Assembly (NCBI GenBank): GCA_932521025.1
Contig: OW051472.1
Span: 6,944,001 to 7,008,000, forward strand
DNA length: 64,000 nucleotides
From: Oscheius onirici
Taxonomy: Eukaryota > Nematoda > Chromadorea > Rhabditida > Rhabditidae
Reading direction: 5' to 3'
Part shown: in pieces, positions 23,114 through 35,800 of the stretch
Numbering within the stretch: position 1 is the stretch's first letter
Layout: every line of letters starts with the position of its first letter
Position numbers and translations under genes: made by a program
The notes under the pieces: model-generated
Told to the model about the DNA's origin: nothing
The model's database searches: none
What the model saw: only the letters and a program-made list of their open reading frames with translations

Positions 23114-23330
23114 CTGTCTCAAAGTCAATGGGATTCTCACAATAAACGATATTGTACGAGTGGGTGGTAATTGTGAGAAAGCTGTGGGAGGATAGCAAGA
23201 GGAAAACTCTTTCAGGGAGTGACTGAACAGAGAGAAAGTGAGTACTAGTCGCGGGTCGAGAGTCACGACTCACTCAATAAAATAGAAGAGGACAGAGGAT
23301 AACTCTTTACCGTAAACTGTTCAAAGTCTT

Positions 23331-24159
23331 TTACGGTGTCCTTGCCGTCCCGAGATCCACGCGTCTTTCGGACAGCTCACGCTGCGTCTCTTCCACTTTA
23401 CGAAGGCTGACGCTGATGGGCTCGCCGTCATGAAGAGGCCAAAGGAAGTGGTACTGAGTACTTTTGTTCTTCAGCTTGGCCTCGTTGGTCAGTTGCAGAA
23501 GTCGGGCTTGTTCCTTGGCCTCCTTGCGCTTCTTTATACAGTTCAGGATCGACAGGACAAGGTAGCAGAACAACCCGATCAGATTGGTCACGGCGACGAC
23601 AATGAGCGGATAGACGTACCAAGCGAGCTCTATGCTGAAAGTCACCGTTGATTGGGAAGAGACAGAAACTCACTCTTCTTTGTACATTTCGCTCTGATCC
23701 GGCCCCGGCTTGAATGCAGGAAGACTCCCTTTGAGCAGTTTCCAATAGCAGTAAACCGTGTCGTCTTCTCCGAGAAGACGTGACTGTAGAAACGAGAGCA
23801 GCTTGTAGAGTCGGATGTTACAGTAATTCTCATCGTCGCAACGGCAAACGACTGTCCCGTTCAGATCCCAACAGTCGAGAAGATTCTTGTCTGGCTCTGA
23901 GAAAGGCGGCTCTGTTGCAGCAGAGACGTTGAACGTGCTATTCGAGCAACTCATCGAAGTCAGTACAAAGTAGCAGACATTCGTCGTGTTCTCATACCGA
24001 GAGAGGAGCATGTTCTGCCGGTCAAGACTGACTATTTCTCCCTGTTCGATCACTGTCCCTTTGACACATCTCAGAGCGCTAGATGACGACCAAAGGACAG
24101 CTGAAGAAAAGTCTGGGTAAATTCTACTGACACTTGCCTAGAAGCAGAAGCAATCGCAT
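23331..24159 (-). CDS. Type I membrane protein with Ly6/ET-like cysteine-rich ectodomain
   Basis: Three exons (24159-24138, 24100-23674, 23634-23331) give 250 residues. The first intron uses a GC-AG pair (GCAAGTG donor). The signal peptide MRLLLLLAVLWSSSSA leads into a Cys-rich ectodomain beginning LRCVKG. It has N-glycosylation sequons (NTT, NST, NVS, NGT) and a VCRCDDENYCN signature, the C-x-C...C-N ending of three-finger and nematode ET-module proteins. One membrane helix follows (WYVYPLIVVAVTNLIGLFCY, then LVLSIL). The basic cytosolic tail (NCIKKRKEAKEQARLLQ...) has about 80 residues and no kinase domain. It is probably a cell-surface accessory or receptor protein; its ligand is unknown. 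Confidence 0.82.
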
Positions 24160-25749
24160 CGAAATTGATTTTTTTGAAGAGTAATTACAAAAGTTTGGTT
24201 ACGAGATTTTCCAAGAAAAACAAGCAAACTTTCTGAAAAAAAACAACTTCACAATATCTCTCCCTGCCGACATTCCTTATCACCAGCTCTGCCTGACTCT
24301 TTTGAGTTGCGAACGACATTTCCAGCGAGTTTGATTGATATGTAACAGCACTTTACAGCTAACCCCGGCGTGTGTCGTCTCATCCAGCTGGCATTTGAGG
24401 GCTCTTATTAGAGAGATGACTCTTCGACCCCATCTTTATCAAACTGCAAACATTGACCTCTTATCACTTCCCTCTTTCAGAACATTTCCATCTTTTCTGC
24501 CCTTTCCGCTAAATGTGAGTCTTTTTGAAAGTCTCCAAGCCAGTGGCACTTTTTTCCAGCGCGAATACACTCTCCCAATCAGTCTATTCCAAAATGAGTT
24601 CACAGCAAGGACAGCTAGCGCCTCTCGATCAGATCTATATTGCCTTTTTGTTAAGAATTTTGCTCGGAAGAAGTTTGTAAAGTTTCTCGATCCTTCCATT
24701 TTTGCTAGGTGATGCAGATGAAGAGAGGAAGGAAGAGTTTCCGTCCAGAGCTCTGGTTCATCTTCTGGACAGAGAAAAGTAAGATTTTTGAATCAAAGAC
24801 GGAGATGTTGAAAGCGAACAGACGAGAATTTCTTCTCCCCAAAGAGAAATCCGAGCTGTGTGCAACAACTGCAATGCACGGCCACAGAGAGAAAGAGACG
24901 TCTATTGCCCATTGATCCCAGACTGATTTATTTCTTCAGTTGGGTCTGGGTCTGACTTTAACTTTACTTCTTTTTTCTCGTCTGGGAATTCTGGAAGACG
25001 AGAGCATTTCTAGAAATTCGTTAGCCTTGATTTTTGTGAGAGATCAGTCGATTTCATAAGCCTGTTTACAAAAAAATGATGGTCGTGTGCCTGTCTTCCA
25101 GAACCTTTTGGATACGTTCACAACACGACAACATCCTGTCTGGTAAACAAAAGTCCTTTAGAAATGTTCGCTCCTCATTTTCTCCGCTCAATTTTATTTT
25201 TCAACGTTTTTTTTGAAAACGTCACTCGGAGCAGGTTTTGCTCCAAACAAAGGTTCTAACAAAAAAGATGTTAAAAAACTTAAAAAAATGGGAAACGTGA
25301 TAAATCATCGTGATCCTGATGCACTTTTCGCAGACCACTGACCACAGCTCCTCATTTTGTCTGGTCACACTCGCTCGAGCAGACAGCTCAAAGCATCGTT
25401 TTCCACAGTTACCCTAAAAGAATTTCAGCTGTCACCTATTTTATCTGACAGCGAGTTGTATTACTATTTTTATCACATTTTTACAAGGATCTACTTCGAT
25501 CAACCTAATTTTTAAGTTTTGCCGAAAGAGATGAGCTTTTTTTTATCAAGCGAATTCTTTCATTCCGGTTGCTAGGCAGTTCTCGACTTTCCAAGACGCT
25601 TCTCTTTACAAAAAGGGACTAACCAGTCTCGTAAATACATCATACAAGAGTCTTTCCATTGTCCCCTACACCTCTCGTTCCTCTATTCAATTTTTTCTCC
25701 GACATTGTAATCAAAAAGACTTGCTTTCAGGGCGGCCGGCGATGTGCCG
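24160..25749. other. Divergent intergenic region, pyrimidine-rich on the plus strand
   Basis: A 1.6-kb stretch between the minus-strand receptor gene and the plus-strand four-pass membrane gene. No frame longer than chance with a recognisable domain is seen. Poly-T and CTCT tracts are frequent toward 25200-25720. Confidence 0.5.
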
Positions 25750-26783
25750 ATGGGCTCGAGCGCTGAGCCGCAGTATTTTTTCGGCGAGGACTACACTGCC
25801 CATGGAATCCACATTGTGGTTCGTTTTTTCAAAGGTATTAAGAGGGCAGTAAACCCGGAAAAGTGGCTGCCAGGTCGTGATTCCGACGTTATTAGTCATT
25901 GAAAGTGCCGCCGGACAGGTGCCCTCTTTCCACCGGAGGATGTAAAGTGATTCAATCTGTGTTCGGACGAGATGCTTTACTCCCGAGGATGATACCATTT
26001 TCAGACCGCAGCCTATTTGGTTCTTCTGCTCGAAGCACTCTTTCTTCTGATCTCGTTGGTTGTTCTTCCGCTTACTGTGATCTCCTTCGACGTGTCCTCC
26101 GTCGTCACGGCTGTGGTTAATGGCGGAGCTTTGCTCTTAGCTCTGATGGCTCTGATCAGACAGAAACACAAGTATCTTTGGCCTTTCATGGTCGTCAAGG
26201 TGAGATACGAGGCTTCTTCGTTTATTATTAACGTTATTGGATATATAATAGTTCGTAGACTACCCAAAAATCACTCAGTGTTCTCCCCTGAACAACTTAT
26301 CAGATGTATATGTAGCTTTTGCCCAATCAAGTACCCACCAAAAAGTCCACGTTGGCTAACCCTTGACAAGTAGGGCAAACAAGTATACGTTGTAGCGGAA
26401 GTTGGTCAGAAATGTTCTGAAAACAAAAAAAAACGCGTAATACTTCGACATATCTCCTCTCAGGTCTCCGAGATCTTCCTCTACATTATTCTCTTCCTCA
26501 CAGCCTTGGTCCTGAGCTGTACCCGACCGTCAGCCGTGATCCACTTTATGCGATGGCGTGTCCGAACAATAGAACGTAAGTCTTTCATCTCACACAAAAG
26601 CTCCCTTCAGACGACAATCAGATTCTTCACATTGTGGCCCTACTGGTAATCTTCTTTCTCTACGTCGTCTACTGCATCACGGCTTTGAGCATCATCCACC
26701 GTGCTTTCGTCTACATTCGCGAAAAGTGCATCTATCTCTACATGGAGCAGCGACGACTCGCCTTCCAGCATATCATTTTCTAA
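25750..26783 (+). CDS. Four-pass membrane protein, unknown family
   Basis: A model of five exons (25750-25834, 25919-25941, 26005-26199, 26464-26575, 26611-26783) gives 195 residues. Membrane segments are AYLVLLLEALFLLISLVVLP, SVVTAVVNGGALLLALMALI, SEIFLYIILFLTALVLSC and ILHIVALLVIFFLYVVYC. The N-terminus is short and polar (MGSSAEPQYFFGEDYTAHGI). The C-terminus is a charged tail with REKCIYLYMEQRRLAFQHII. The layout resembles the many tetraspan nematode proteins of the MARVEL/LAPTM type, but no diagnostic motif is visible. The 3' three exons are solid; exon 2 is only 23 nt and the N-terminal splicing is tentative. It converges with the next gene with 74 bp between stop codons. Confidence 0.68.
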
Positions 26784-26857
26784 AATCTTCACAAGAAGCT
26801 CAAAATTTACTGTGATTTCTCATGTTCACTCAAACTGAAATAATAAGTTGTCTTTTG

Positions 26858-27494
26858 TTACTCGAGTACGGTCGTCTGATTGATGGTGTCTTCTGGCATG
26901 GAGCGAGAGCGACGTGGGGAGAAGCGTTGGGGCAGAACACGGCCACTTTCTTCGTCCTCGCGGAAACCTAAAAATTCCGGAAATTGGAACTTTCACTGTG
27001 ACCAATGGATTTTCAAGTTCCGCGATGTTTTGCAAAGTTGTTGAGCCTGTCAATTACTAAAACTTTGCTTTACTTCACAAAGCTGGAAAATGTAATTGTA
27101 AGCTATAAAATTGAGGTTTCTCCCCAAAGTGGAAAACGTAAAGATAACAACCCAGCCAGCAACATAAGACCGGGAAAATAACGAAAACTTACGAGAAGTA
27201 ATGTGTGCTCTGACGATTTCTCTCAACGGATCCAGCTTATATCCGTACCTTAAAGTCCGCTGTTCCTCTTAACAGAATCTCTCCCTACCTTCTCAACAAG
27301 CTCTGAACCCATTTTGGATTTGTACAGGCAGCCGGCGAGACTATCCAAAAGGCAACGGAAACAGTTGTGCCAACAACCGAGAGGAGTGCCAGATAGAGAC
27401 CAAAGTTGAAGCGCTGAATATCGATCAGGGCCAGAATTAGACCGACGAATCCGATGAGTAGGCAGAAAACGGTGGCGAGGCAGGCGTAAAACAT
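26858..27494 (-). CDS. Two-pass membrane protein, 123 residues, unknown
   Basis: Three exons (27494-27289, 27248-27193, 26967-26858). ATG is preceded by TTGGTTAG and about 20 bp of leader, consistent with trans-splicing. Two hydrophobic helices lie near the N-terminus (ACLATVFCLLIGFVGLILAL and LYLALLSVVGTTVSVAFWIV), joined by a short loop. A cytosolic tail follows with YGYKLDPLREIVRAHITSRF and an Arg/Ser-rich end (RFSPRRSRSMPEDTINQTTV). The function is not recognised. It starts about 300 bp after the stop of the ERICH3-like gene on the same strand, so it may be the second gene of an operon. Confidence 0.68.
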
Positions 27495-27791
27495 GAGAAG
27501 GATGAGTGACAGAACTAACCAAGTCAATTAGGGAAAGAAGATTTATTGAGCTAAAGCAAGTAGAAACCGCGTTAAAAGGGGAAATACTCATCTATTAGAA
27601 TAGGGGGAGAAAACACAGTTTGAAGATCAAAATATGAAAATAGGGGAAAAGTGCGAAGCTTTCTATGCTTCAGCTTTTAAAGCGACGACACGTTATGCTG
27701 CTGTTGCTCCGACTCTTCCATCACAGATTCGTGCACGACATTCCCGTTGTGAGACGACCTAAAGACGTTCTGGGGGTTGAAAGAGGAAGAA

Positions 27792-30700
27792 TTACTTGGT
27801 GGTCGAGTGACTCGTCTCCCTGACACCATCGTCGTCGTTGTTGTTACTGTCGTCAGCATGCTATAAAGATTGGGATGAGCAGTTCTGTTCCTTACCTCCA
27901 TTTGGTTACTCTTCACACTCCAAGCAGCTTCAGAAGTTCTGTCCTCTTCGTGATCATCCTCATGATGACCATCTTCTTTGTAAGGATGTTCAAATTCGGT
28001 TGGAGAAGCATCATACACCGATCGGGTCATGGGATCATCTGAAACAGATCCTAGTAGAAACTAATCCCTACAGTACCATGATTCTCGTGAATGACCATGC
28101 TGTCAGTGCTCATTTTGTCATCGTCTTCTGGTTCACTTGGAGGTCGGGGAGTTGGACCAGTAGTTGTGATAACAACGTGATGATGTAGATCGTCCTGCTC
28201 ATCGTGACTAAGATTTTCGGCAATTTCTGCCGGTTCAATCTCGATGGAGTGACGATGATGATGCTCTTCCATTGGCTCATCAGCCGGGGTCTCGGGCAGT
28301 TTGTGAGCCTCTTCGTGTTCAGGAGAATGATGTTCGACCAATCCATCAGTAGAAATCTCAAAAGCTTCAGCAGGATGCTCCTCCTCATGATGAGAATGAT
28401 GTTCAGAGCGAACTGGCGAAGAAGGAGGAGACGGTTCTCTATGGATATCTGGAATCTCAAAAGCCTCCTCATGATGACTGACAGGAGAGCCAGGAGGAGA
28501 AGGCTCCACATGACCATGATCGAGATCAGATGGCACTTCAAAAGCCTCTGGATGGTGATGATGGCTCTCCTCTTCATGATGGATTGGAGGAGAAGGCTCT
28601 CTATCCTCTAGATGCGGAATCTCCTGAGTGTGTGGCATTTCATGGACTTCGTGATAGGGTTCGTCTTCTAAATCAGGAGGAGACTGATGCACAACCAGTT
28701 CATCAGCAGGGATTTCGAAAGCCGTCTGTTCATGTTCGAATCGGAATGGAGAGTTGTGTTCGTCGGCTGGTACTTCGAACGCTTCCGGAGATTTGTGGCC
28801 GCTAGAGGGAGCAGGAGAGACAGCTTTCTGACTCTGGACTTCATGTTCTGATTCTGGAATGCTTCTCCTGTCTTCCTCTTCATGAGCTTCGGATCTGACC
28901 GGAGAGGCCAAGGGAGACTGCTGATGCTCGACCAGTTCGTCTGCAGATACTTCGAATGCCTCAGCTGGACGATCTTCCTCCTGATGCTCAGAGTTGACGG
29001 AGGCTGACATGAGGGAAGGACGACGGAGTTCATCGTTTGCAATCTCAAAAGCTTCCGGTTCGTGTACAGATTCTTCCTCGTGTTCCAGATGATGATGCTG
29101 AATCTCATGTTCGTGTTCTGATGGGACCGGCGAAGCAGGCGGAGATTCAGCCTCTGGAGATTTCTGTCGTTCTTCAGATCTGACTGGTGAGGACAATGGA
29201 GACTGATGATGGTCTACCAGTTCATCAGCGGGAATCTCAAAAGCTTCAGCCGAGTGATCTTCCTCATGGTGAGAGTGAGTAGATTCGTCTTCAGAACGGA
29301 CTGGAGAGCCCGAAGGAGACTGATGATGGTGCTCGACTAGTTCTTCTGTAGAGACCTCAAAGGCTTCAGCGGGTCGCTCTTCCTCATAATGAGATTCTTG
29401 TTCCTCATGATGAGAGTATTCAGATCTAACTGGAGAAGCCAACGGTTCTTCATGATGATGGTCTACCAGTTCGTCAGCTGAAACCTCGAAAGCCTCTGCT
29501 GGTCGTTCAGCCTCATTATGAGAGTGTTCAGATCTCACGGGAGAGACTGGTGCCTCTTCATGATGGTGTTCGACCAGTTTCTCTGTCGATACCTCGAAAG
29601 CCTCAGGTGGTCTCTCTTCTTCGTGATGAGACTCGTGTGCACTACGTTCAGATCTGGCTGGAGATGCCAACGGAGAATGATGCTCAACTTCCGTTGAGAT
29701 CTCGAAAGCCTCGGCTGGCTCCTCGAGATGATTCTCTTGGGGAGAAGAAGGAGGAGAAGCATGTTCTTCATGATCCTCTTCAGCATACTCCGGCTCACTT
29801 TCATCCTCAGAAACATTCCTCTTTCCCCTGACGTGCTCCTCCTCCCCATGATGAAGCTCATCAGCAGGAACCTCGAAAGCCTCAACCGGATGTTCGGCAT
29901 GTTCTGATTGGACGGGAGATGGCAAAGGAGAGGCTTCTTTATGCTCGACCAACTCATCGGCTGGAATCTCGAATGCTTCGACGGAGTGTGTCTCTTCGTG
30001 TTCAATGTGATGATGGAATTCCTCCTCCTCTTGAGCCTGCACCGGAGATGACTCCCTTTCCGCTTCTGGCTCGTGTTCGGGAGAATGCCGATCAACTGTA
30101 ATCTCGAAGGCTTCAGCCTCGTGATTTTCTGGAGAAGCTGGTGGAGAAATATGAGCAATTTCAACTGGTGGTAACTCTTTGAGCGAAGGACTACGAGCAG
30201 CGGTCATGGCAGCAACAGCGGCTGCAGTAGCAATTCCTCCTAGAATAGACTAGACAATGCATAAAAAGATACATACCAGCCGCAACAGCAGGAAGAACCA
30301 CAGCCGTCTTCTTCTGAGAACTGGTAGTTTCCTTCTTCTGGACAGAGCGAGACCGATTTCCAGCTGGCGGAAGACGAGGAACGGGAGCAGATGCGGGTGG
30401 TTTGGCTGCCGCCGACTTGGATTTCGAACGAGCTGGAATCGGTGGTAGTCGGGAGTGGGAATCTAAAGTTCTTTTTACATATGCATCTTTTCTTCTACCT
30501 CGTCGTTTCGGAGGCGGACAGCTAGTACGACTGGAATCAGCGCGTCGTTCTCCCGTCGACAGTTTTCTTGTTCGCATGTTGTTGATGCTTCTGCAAAGAA
30601 CGGCATAATACGATTTTGAGAAGCAGCTGCAGTGAGGTCAGCCTACGATCTGCTCAAGGGAATTAGTGAGACGGTTTCAGTGATACGAAGATGAAGCAGA

Positions 30701-32891
30701 AGCTCAAGACAAACTTTGATGATCATGCAACACTTTTCTCCATAGTAAAAGTTCAAAATATCTAGAGGTAATTACTGTAACTAATGACTAAACTATCAAG
30801 CAAATATTTTGTATCTGAATACTTTTCTAATTACCTTTGAACAATTTCTGTGACTAAATATTCCATTTGCTTCAATTAGTAAATAGTGGAGAAAGTGTGG
30901 CATGTATCATCAAAAAATCAAAGAAAAAATATGGCTAAATAGGTTCTACAGAGTTATCCAAAAGTTTCACTTCAAGGTTTCGCTCTGTTGAAGTTCAGCT
31001 GGTAAGAGTGGGGGAATCAAAAGACACAAATTTAGGGATTCTCTGTGCAGATTCTCTGTATAAGAGTTGCTATAGTTGCTATAGTGTACAAGAAGACAAA
31101 CTTAGAGTTTCCGACGTGGAGATCAGAACATGGGAGATAAGGTTTAGTATTTCAGTCGGTTATTCTTGCGATTATTCTGTTGGGAAAGATAGCGAAATCT
31201 TGTTGTTTAGAGTATGGTTGTAGTAAGAACAAGAAAAAGTTGAAGTCTCACCAATTTTCCCCTGAACAGACGCAACACGATGAGAAAGAGATAGGAGGAG
31301 AGGCAACTTAGAAATGAACTGTGAGGGAAGCACAACACGGGGCAGAGGCTCAGCTGCCGTGCCGCACAACACGCAGCCAAATAATATATAAATTAGCTTT
31401 GAAGCAAAAAAAGGATGGTTAGTACCTCAGCGGCTCTTGGAGCGTGCTAGCGGGGGCTGACGCTGTGAGACTCGGTAGAGACCTAGAAGCGCCCGCGTTG
31501 CACCGTTTTGATTATAAAAAAAAATGAAAGAAGACTTTCTAACGAAACGGAAAAGCTGAAACCGACCTTCGACGGAAAAACCACGAGCCGTGAGGGACTG
31601 GGGGAGCTCGGGCTACGGAATGCGTACCGAACGAGATCTCACGGAAACGTTCCAGACGCTCCAATTGGTTCTTTAGACTCTCCTGATAAGCCAACAGGGT
31701 GGGATCATCCATCTGGAAGAGTGTTTTTGAGAGACAGAAATGACCAACCTTGTGAAGATAGTTGAAGCGTTTGACATTGGCCGAGAGTCGTTGGAAGGCA
31801 TCCCGTCCTCTGCGACTCTCCGGTACGGCATGTTGTGTCTCAATCTCGACCAGATTATCCTTGTCGTCGAAAGAAGTCGAAGATCGTCTCTGTCGCCCGT
31901 TTCCTGAATCTTTCCGACCGCGACTCATGCTCCGACTCGGCTTCGTCCTTCGAAAACTCTCCGGAGACTGTCCAGTCCGGATTCGACGGCAGGTTTCGAC
32001 CTTCTCAGCAGCGTCCAGCTTTCGTCGCAGCTCGGCCATTTTCATGAGCTGGGCTTCGCGATTCTTCAACATCATGTCCATCATGGCGTGGTGGCGAGCA
32101 TAAACTTCATCGCCTCCCTGTTGTGGAGCCATCTGAAAATTTGCAAGGTTTCTTCTAGAAAGAAGTATTGCTCTCTTTCCAACACTACCACCCCATTCAT
32201 TCTAACTTTTGGGGCCCTAAAAGTTCAATAGAACCAGAAAATCTTTCCAGAAATTTCTGTGCCCTGTTCCCCTTCTTCCCAGTCGAGCTTTCGAAATATC
32301 TCCCTTCTCATTCATTCACAGACAACAACCAGTACATTTGTCACGCAGGTAGTGTCTCGCAATTCGATCCGCCCGAAACGGCCTGCGCAAACAGTAATTG
32401 GTCGTCGTTCACCACCTCTCTCCCTCTCTTTCCGTGTCTCTCTCCATGACCAGGTGCCCGCGAGATAAATAATCAAATCCGAGCCTGGTGTGAATGGACG
32501 GCACGTTTACAATTACCCACCAGGACCCAAGGTTAACGTACCGGGAATAAATAGGTCCCCTAATTGTTGAGAGCTGTCAAAACAGCGGGTTAAACAAATA
32601 AAAAAGATTTACTTTTACTTCACTATCCACAGACTATAGCCCTTCCAATCTGAACCCCGGCTCTCCGGGCCATTTGTCTTTTCTCTTGTCAAAGGACGCC
32701 TCGGACTAATTGACGCCCCAGGCGACAGCAAAAAGCAAAGAGGCCACAAAGTCTCGAGGGAAGACAACAGAAAAAAGAAAACCTACTAGTCCCATTTTTC
32801 GCAGATGTTTCTGCATGTGCGGCGTGGCAAAGTACTGCCGAAGATGGACATCGTAGAGTGGGTTGTAGTAGTCCAATGGACTGTCACCCAT
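27792..32891 (-). CDS. ERICH3-like protein with large His/Glu/Pro repeat domain
   Basis: I join seven exons in frame (32891-32787, 32132-31749, 31712-31567, 30590-30277, 30239-28077, 28038-27896, 27860-27792) for about 1,107 residues. The N-terminus YNPLYDVHLRQYFATPHMQK followed by HLRKMGLV resembles the start of glutamate-rich protein 3 (ERICH3), and the next exon is a Lys/Arg/Glu helix (MLKNREAQLMKMAELRRKLD) as in that family. Exon 4 is basic, Pro/Ser-rich and ends with an Ala-rich stretch. Exon 5 is one 2.16-kb exon with about 15 imperfect repeats of the type PAEAFEVSADELVEHH joined by SPLASPVRSE, very rich in Glu and His. ERICH3 is linked to cilia and neurons in vertebrates. The ERICH3 relation and the junction of exons 1-3 to exons 4-7 across the 976-bp intron are inferred from phase. 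The C-terminus has an alternative splice reading. Confidence 0.66.
28110..30170 (-). repeat. About 15 degenerate coding repeats (EAFEV/I units)
   Basis: Within the large exon the core EAFE(V/I)(S/P)(A/T)(D/E)EL recurs about every 40-50 residues, separated by SP-(L/P)-(A/S)SPVRSE and H/E-rich spacers. Copies differ in length, so this is an old expansion and not a recent exact tandem array. The repeat also keeps long antisense frames open, which are artefacts. Confidence 0.9.
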
Positions 32892-35800
32892 GATGTATAC
32901 CCGTGGAAGAATAAATAGATAAAGATAACTTCCTGAGAATGGAATTGCTTGTAAGTAAAAGATGAGTGCGAAAAAGAATTGTCTGTTATCGGGAAGGACC
33001 TTCTGAAGCTGTTTGGGACAATCAGAAGAACTTAAAAATGTCTGAGAATCGACTAGATGAATCAGAAGTAGATCGAGAGCAAAAATTCAGATTTGATGGA
33101 GAATACTGTCGCATCGGCCAAGAGTTTTCACTGGGAATTTTAAAAAGCAAATAATATTAAATAGCCATTTGTACACAAGTCTAAACAATACTATAAAGTG
33201 ATGAATCTCTGAAGTCTCAGATTCTTGATCTTATCGGTGAATTGATGCTGTTTCAAAATGTAATTTATACATTTAGAGCCACATGCAAGGCGTGTCTTTC
33301 ACCTAACATTTTCACACCATCTCCCTCTGCAGCTTCAAAACAATCTAAAAAGTGAATGTTTAAAAGAGCTACTTCCTGGCAGCTACAGTAGCCCTGGGGC
33401 TTGAACTTAGCTGCTCATAATCGAATGAGAAATTAGCTTTGAGAGGGAACACTAAGTACAAAAGTGCAGTCCAAAAAAAGGAGAGGACTTTGCTCGGAAC
33501 TCTTTTTTCTCATTTCCTGAGTTTTTTTTCTGGAGAGTTCAGGGAACCTTTGCATCTGGTAGACTCGGAAAGAATCAAGAAATGGTAGAGAATCAATGGA
33601 GGAAAAGAACTGGTAGTCGAGAGTTGCGTAGCTCTCTCCCTGAATAGACCGACAGCCCCGCCCCCGAAAGACAGACAGGCAGAGTGGAATGATCGTAAGT
33701 CAGTGACCACTTTCAACTTGTACAATCTTAAAATGAGGTGTAATTGTGTACAGATTGTGCAGAGGCTCTGAGAGACGTCTCTGTCAACCGCGTTGCCAAG
33801 GAGCCCTGAGGCCGAGAGAGGCATCGATCCCTTGATCAAGGGGCGGAAGACCTAAAAAACAGAGAGAGGAGTCTCTCTCTTCCCCAGGGGCGACTATAAG
33901 TGTTGAGAAGGAACGAATGAGCCAGGTCGTCTCGAAAAGAGAGAGATGCTAGCTTATCGGGGACAGCTTCCCTTTTTGTCAGTCATTTTTCAGGGCTCCG
34001 ACCAACGACCGGGTTCTGGAAGAATTGACATGACGCCACGTGCATAAAATGGCTGTTTGGTTAGGCTGAAAAACACCTGCTTATCAGACGGAGCTGTTGC
34101 GAAGGAATGAAGAAATAGAGAAAGAGAATGATAAATCAAACATACATTGCTATTAAGGAACACGTCCGGATGTTTGCGTTAAAGTATTTTTGCCCTTTTC
34201 ACCTACTTTATTTACATAGCCTGAAGATAAAAAAATGTGTAAAGTTGTAGCAAGAAGTGAACTGACAAGCTTGCCATGGAATGATGAGTAGGCGGATCAC
34301 CCGAGCATTAGCGAAGAATCAGGAACTAGTCTAAAAAAAGTCTACTACGTCAAGCTATTTGTAGGCAGCAGACCGAGACCCGAGTCTTTCAAAGCTTTTG
34401 GTATATTCCTGGATGAAGCAGATCTTGTGGGGTAAAATAACTGGCTAGAAGTTTCCTGTTTTCCCCTACTGTACAGTGGCTCAAAAAAGTCTGAAGCTCG
34501 TAATAATCAAGCCCAAATGAATGAGAGGAACTGTCACGGAGGATGGTCGTCAAGTTGGTCAGTGGGACAGAAACCAGTCGGCACCTTTGGTTGCAAATTG
34601 CCTCTAAGAACACTCATTTATCCCTCGCCACACGCTTGGTTATGCCGACAGGAGGTTCTTCACTCATTTTCAAGGTCTCCTGTATACAATCTGGGTCGAG
34701 ACACTTCTAAAAAGGTGGAAAGAGAGAGAGCTGGCAATCGGAACACTGCCAGCTCTTATTCCGGGGCTGCTTGGAGAGAAATATGAATAAAAGATGGAGA
34801 AGGCAACGAACCGGTGAGAGATAAGTGACAGGTGAAAAGCTGTGAGCTTTCATATTGGAAAGGGCAATCAGGCGGCTCAGAGATCTGACAACTTTGAGCA
34901 GCTAGGTTTAGGAAGGAGGATCAATGGAACGAAACTTTCGAAAAATGTTCGAGAGTAAACTTTGTGATATCCGGAAGATTTTGTACAGCAAGATGCCTAT
35001 ATTCGGCAGAGATGGCTCAAAGGAAGCTAGTCTTGTCCACGCAGCTGCAGATTTTGAAGCAAAGTTTTCAAATTAGGCTTCAGCCAGGCGATCTGTGAAT
35101 ATGAATCCGCTCTTAGCAACGTCCCGTCTGAAAAAGAAACAGCTGAAAAGGCGCGTCTTGAAATAAAAAAAAGGGAAAGAGAAGACAAAATTGAAAAGGG
35201 TGTCAGTGCTCATTAGCGACGAAGAAGCCCGAAATGAGCCGACGGGGCTCGGAGGATTCTTAGTGCACTCTCTCTCAGAAAAAAAGAAGGATGTTTAGAA
35301 ACGGGGACCCGGGTGTCATGGCTCATTGAACGGGGGTCTAGTGGACAGATGGCCGTCATCAAATTTGGAGGCTAGCGGGCCAAAACAGAAGCCAGTCTTT
35401 CCTATATCTTTTGGGAGAGAAATGTTTGGAGATGAGAGCAGGATTGAGTTACGAACACTTTTTTCAGGAGGGAATGCGACAGAATAAAGCCATTTGTTTT
35501 AGTGGTCTTTGGACCGGAGAAAGAGCCGATATCCAGACTATAGTGAGACAAAACTGGCCATGTTTCGTACATTTTATGAAAGTAGACATTGACATATCAA
35601 AAATATGAGGTCGAGAGGTGTTCGTTATTGCAACGAACCATGGAGACTGGTTATGGTAAAGAGAAGAACAGCTGGTTCCAAAAAAACATCTGAATCGTAT
35701 GGTCAAACGCTCCTTCCTTCTCCGGAACCCAAATTAGCCACCACCTTGGCAACCCGAGACCAGGACTCTCGGAATGCAATTGCTTCTACTTAGAGGAGGC

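Noticed and set aside
28204-30164. Long open frames on the plus strand and in other minus frames across the His/Glu repeat exon
   Set aside because: They are shadows created by the repetitive codon pattern of the minus-strand repeat gene.
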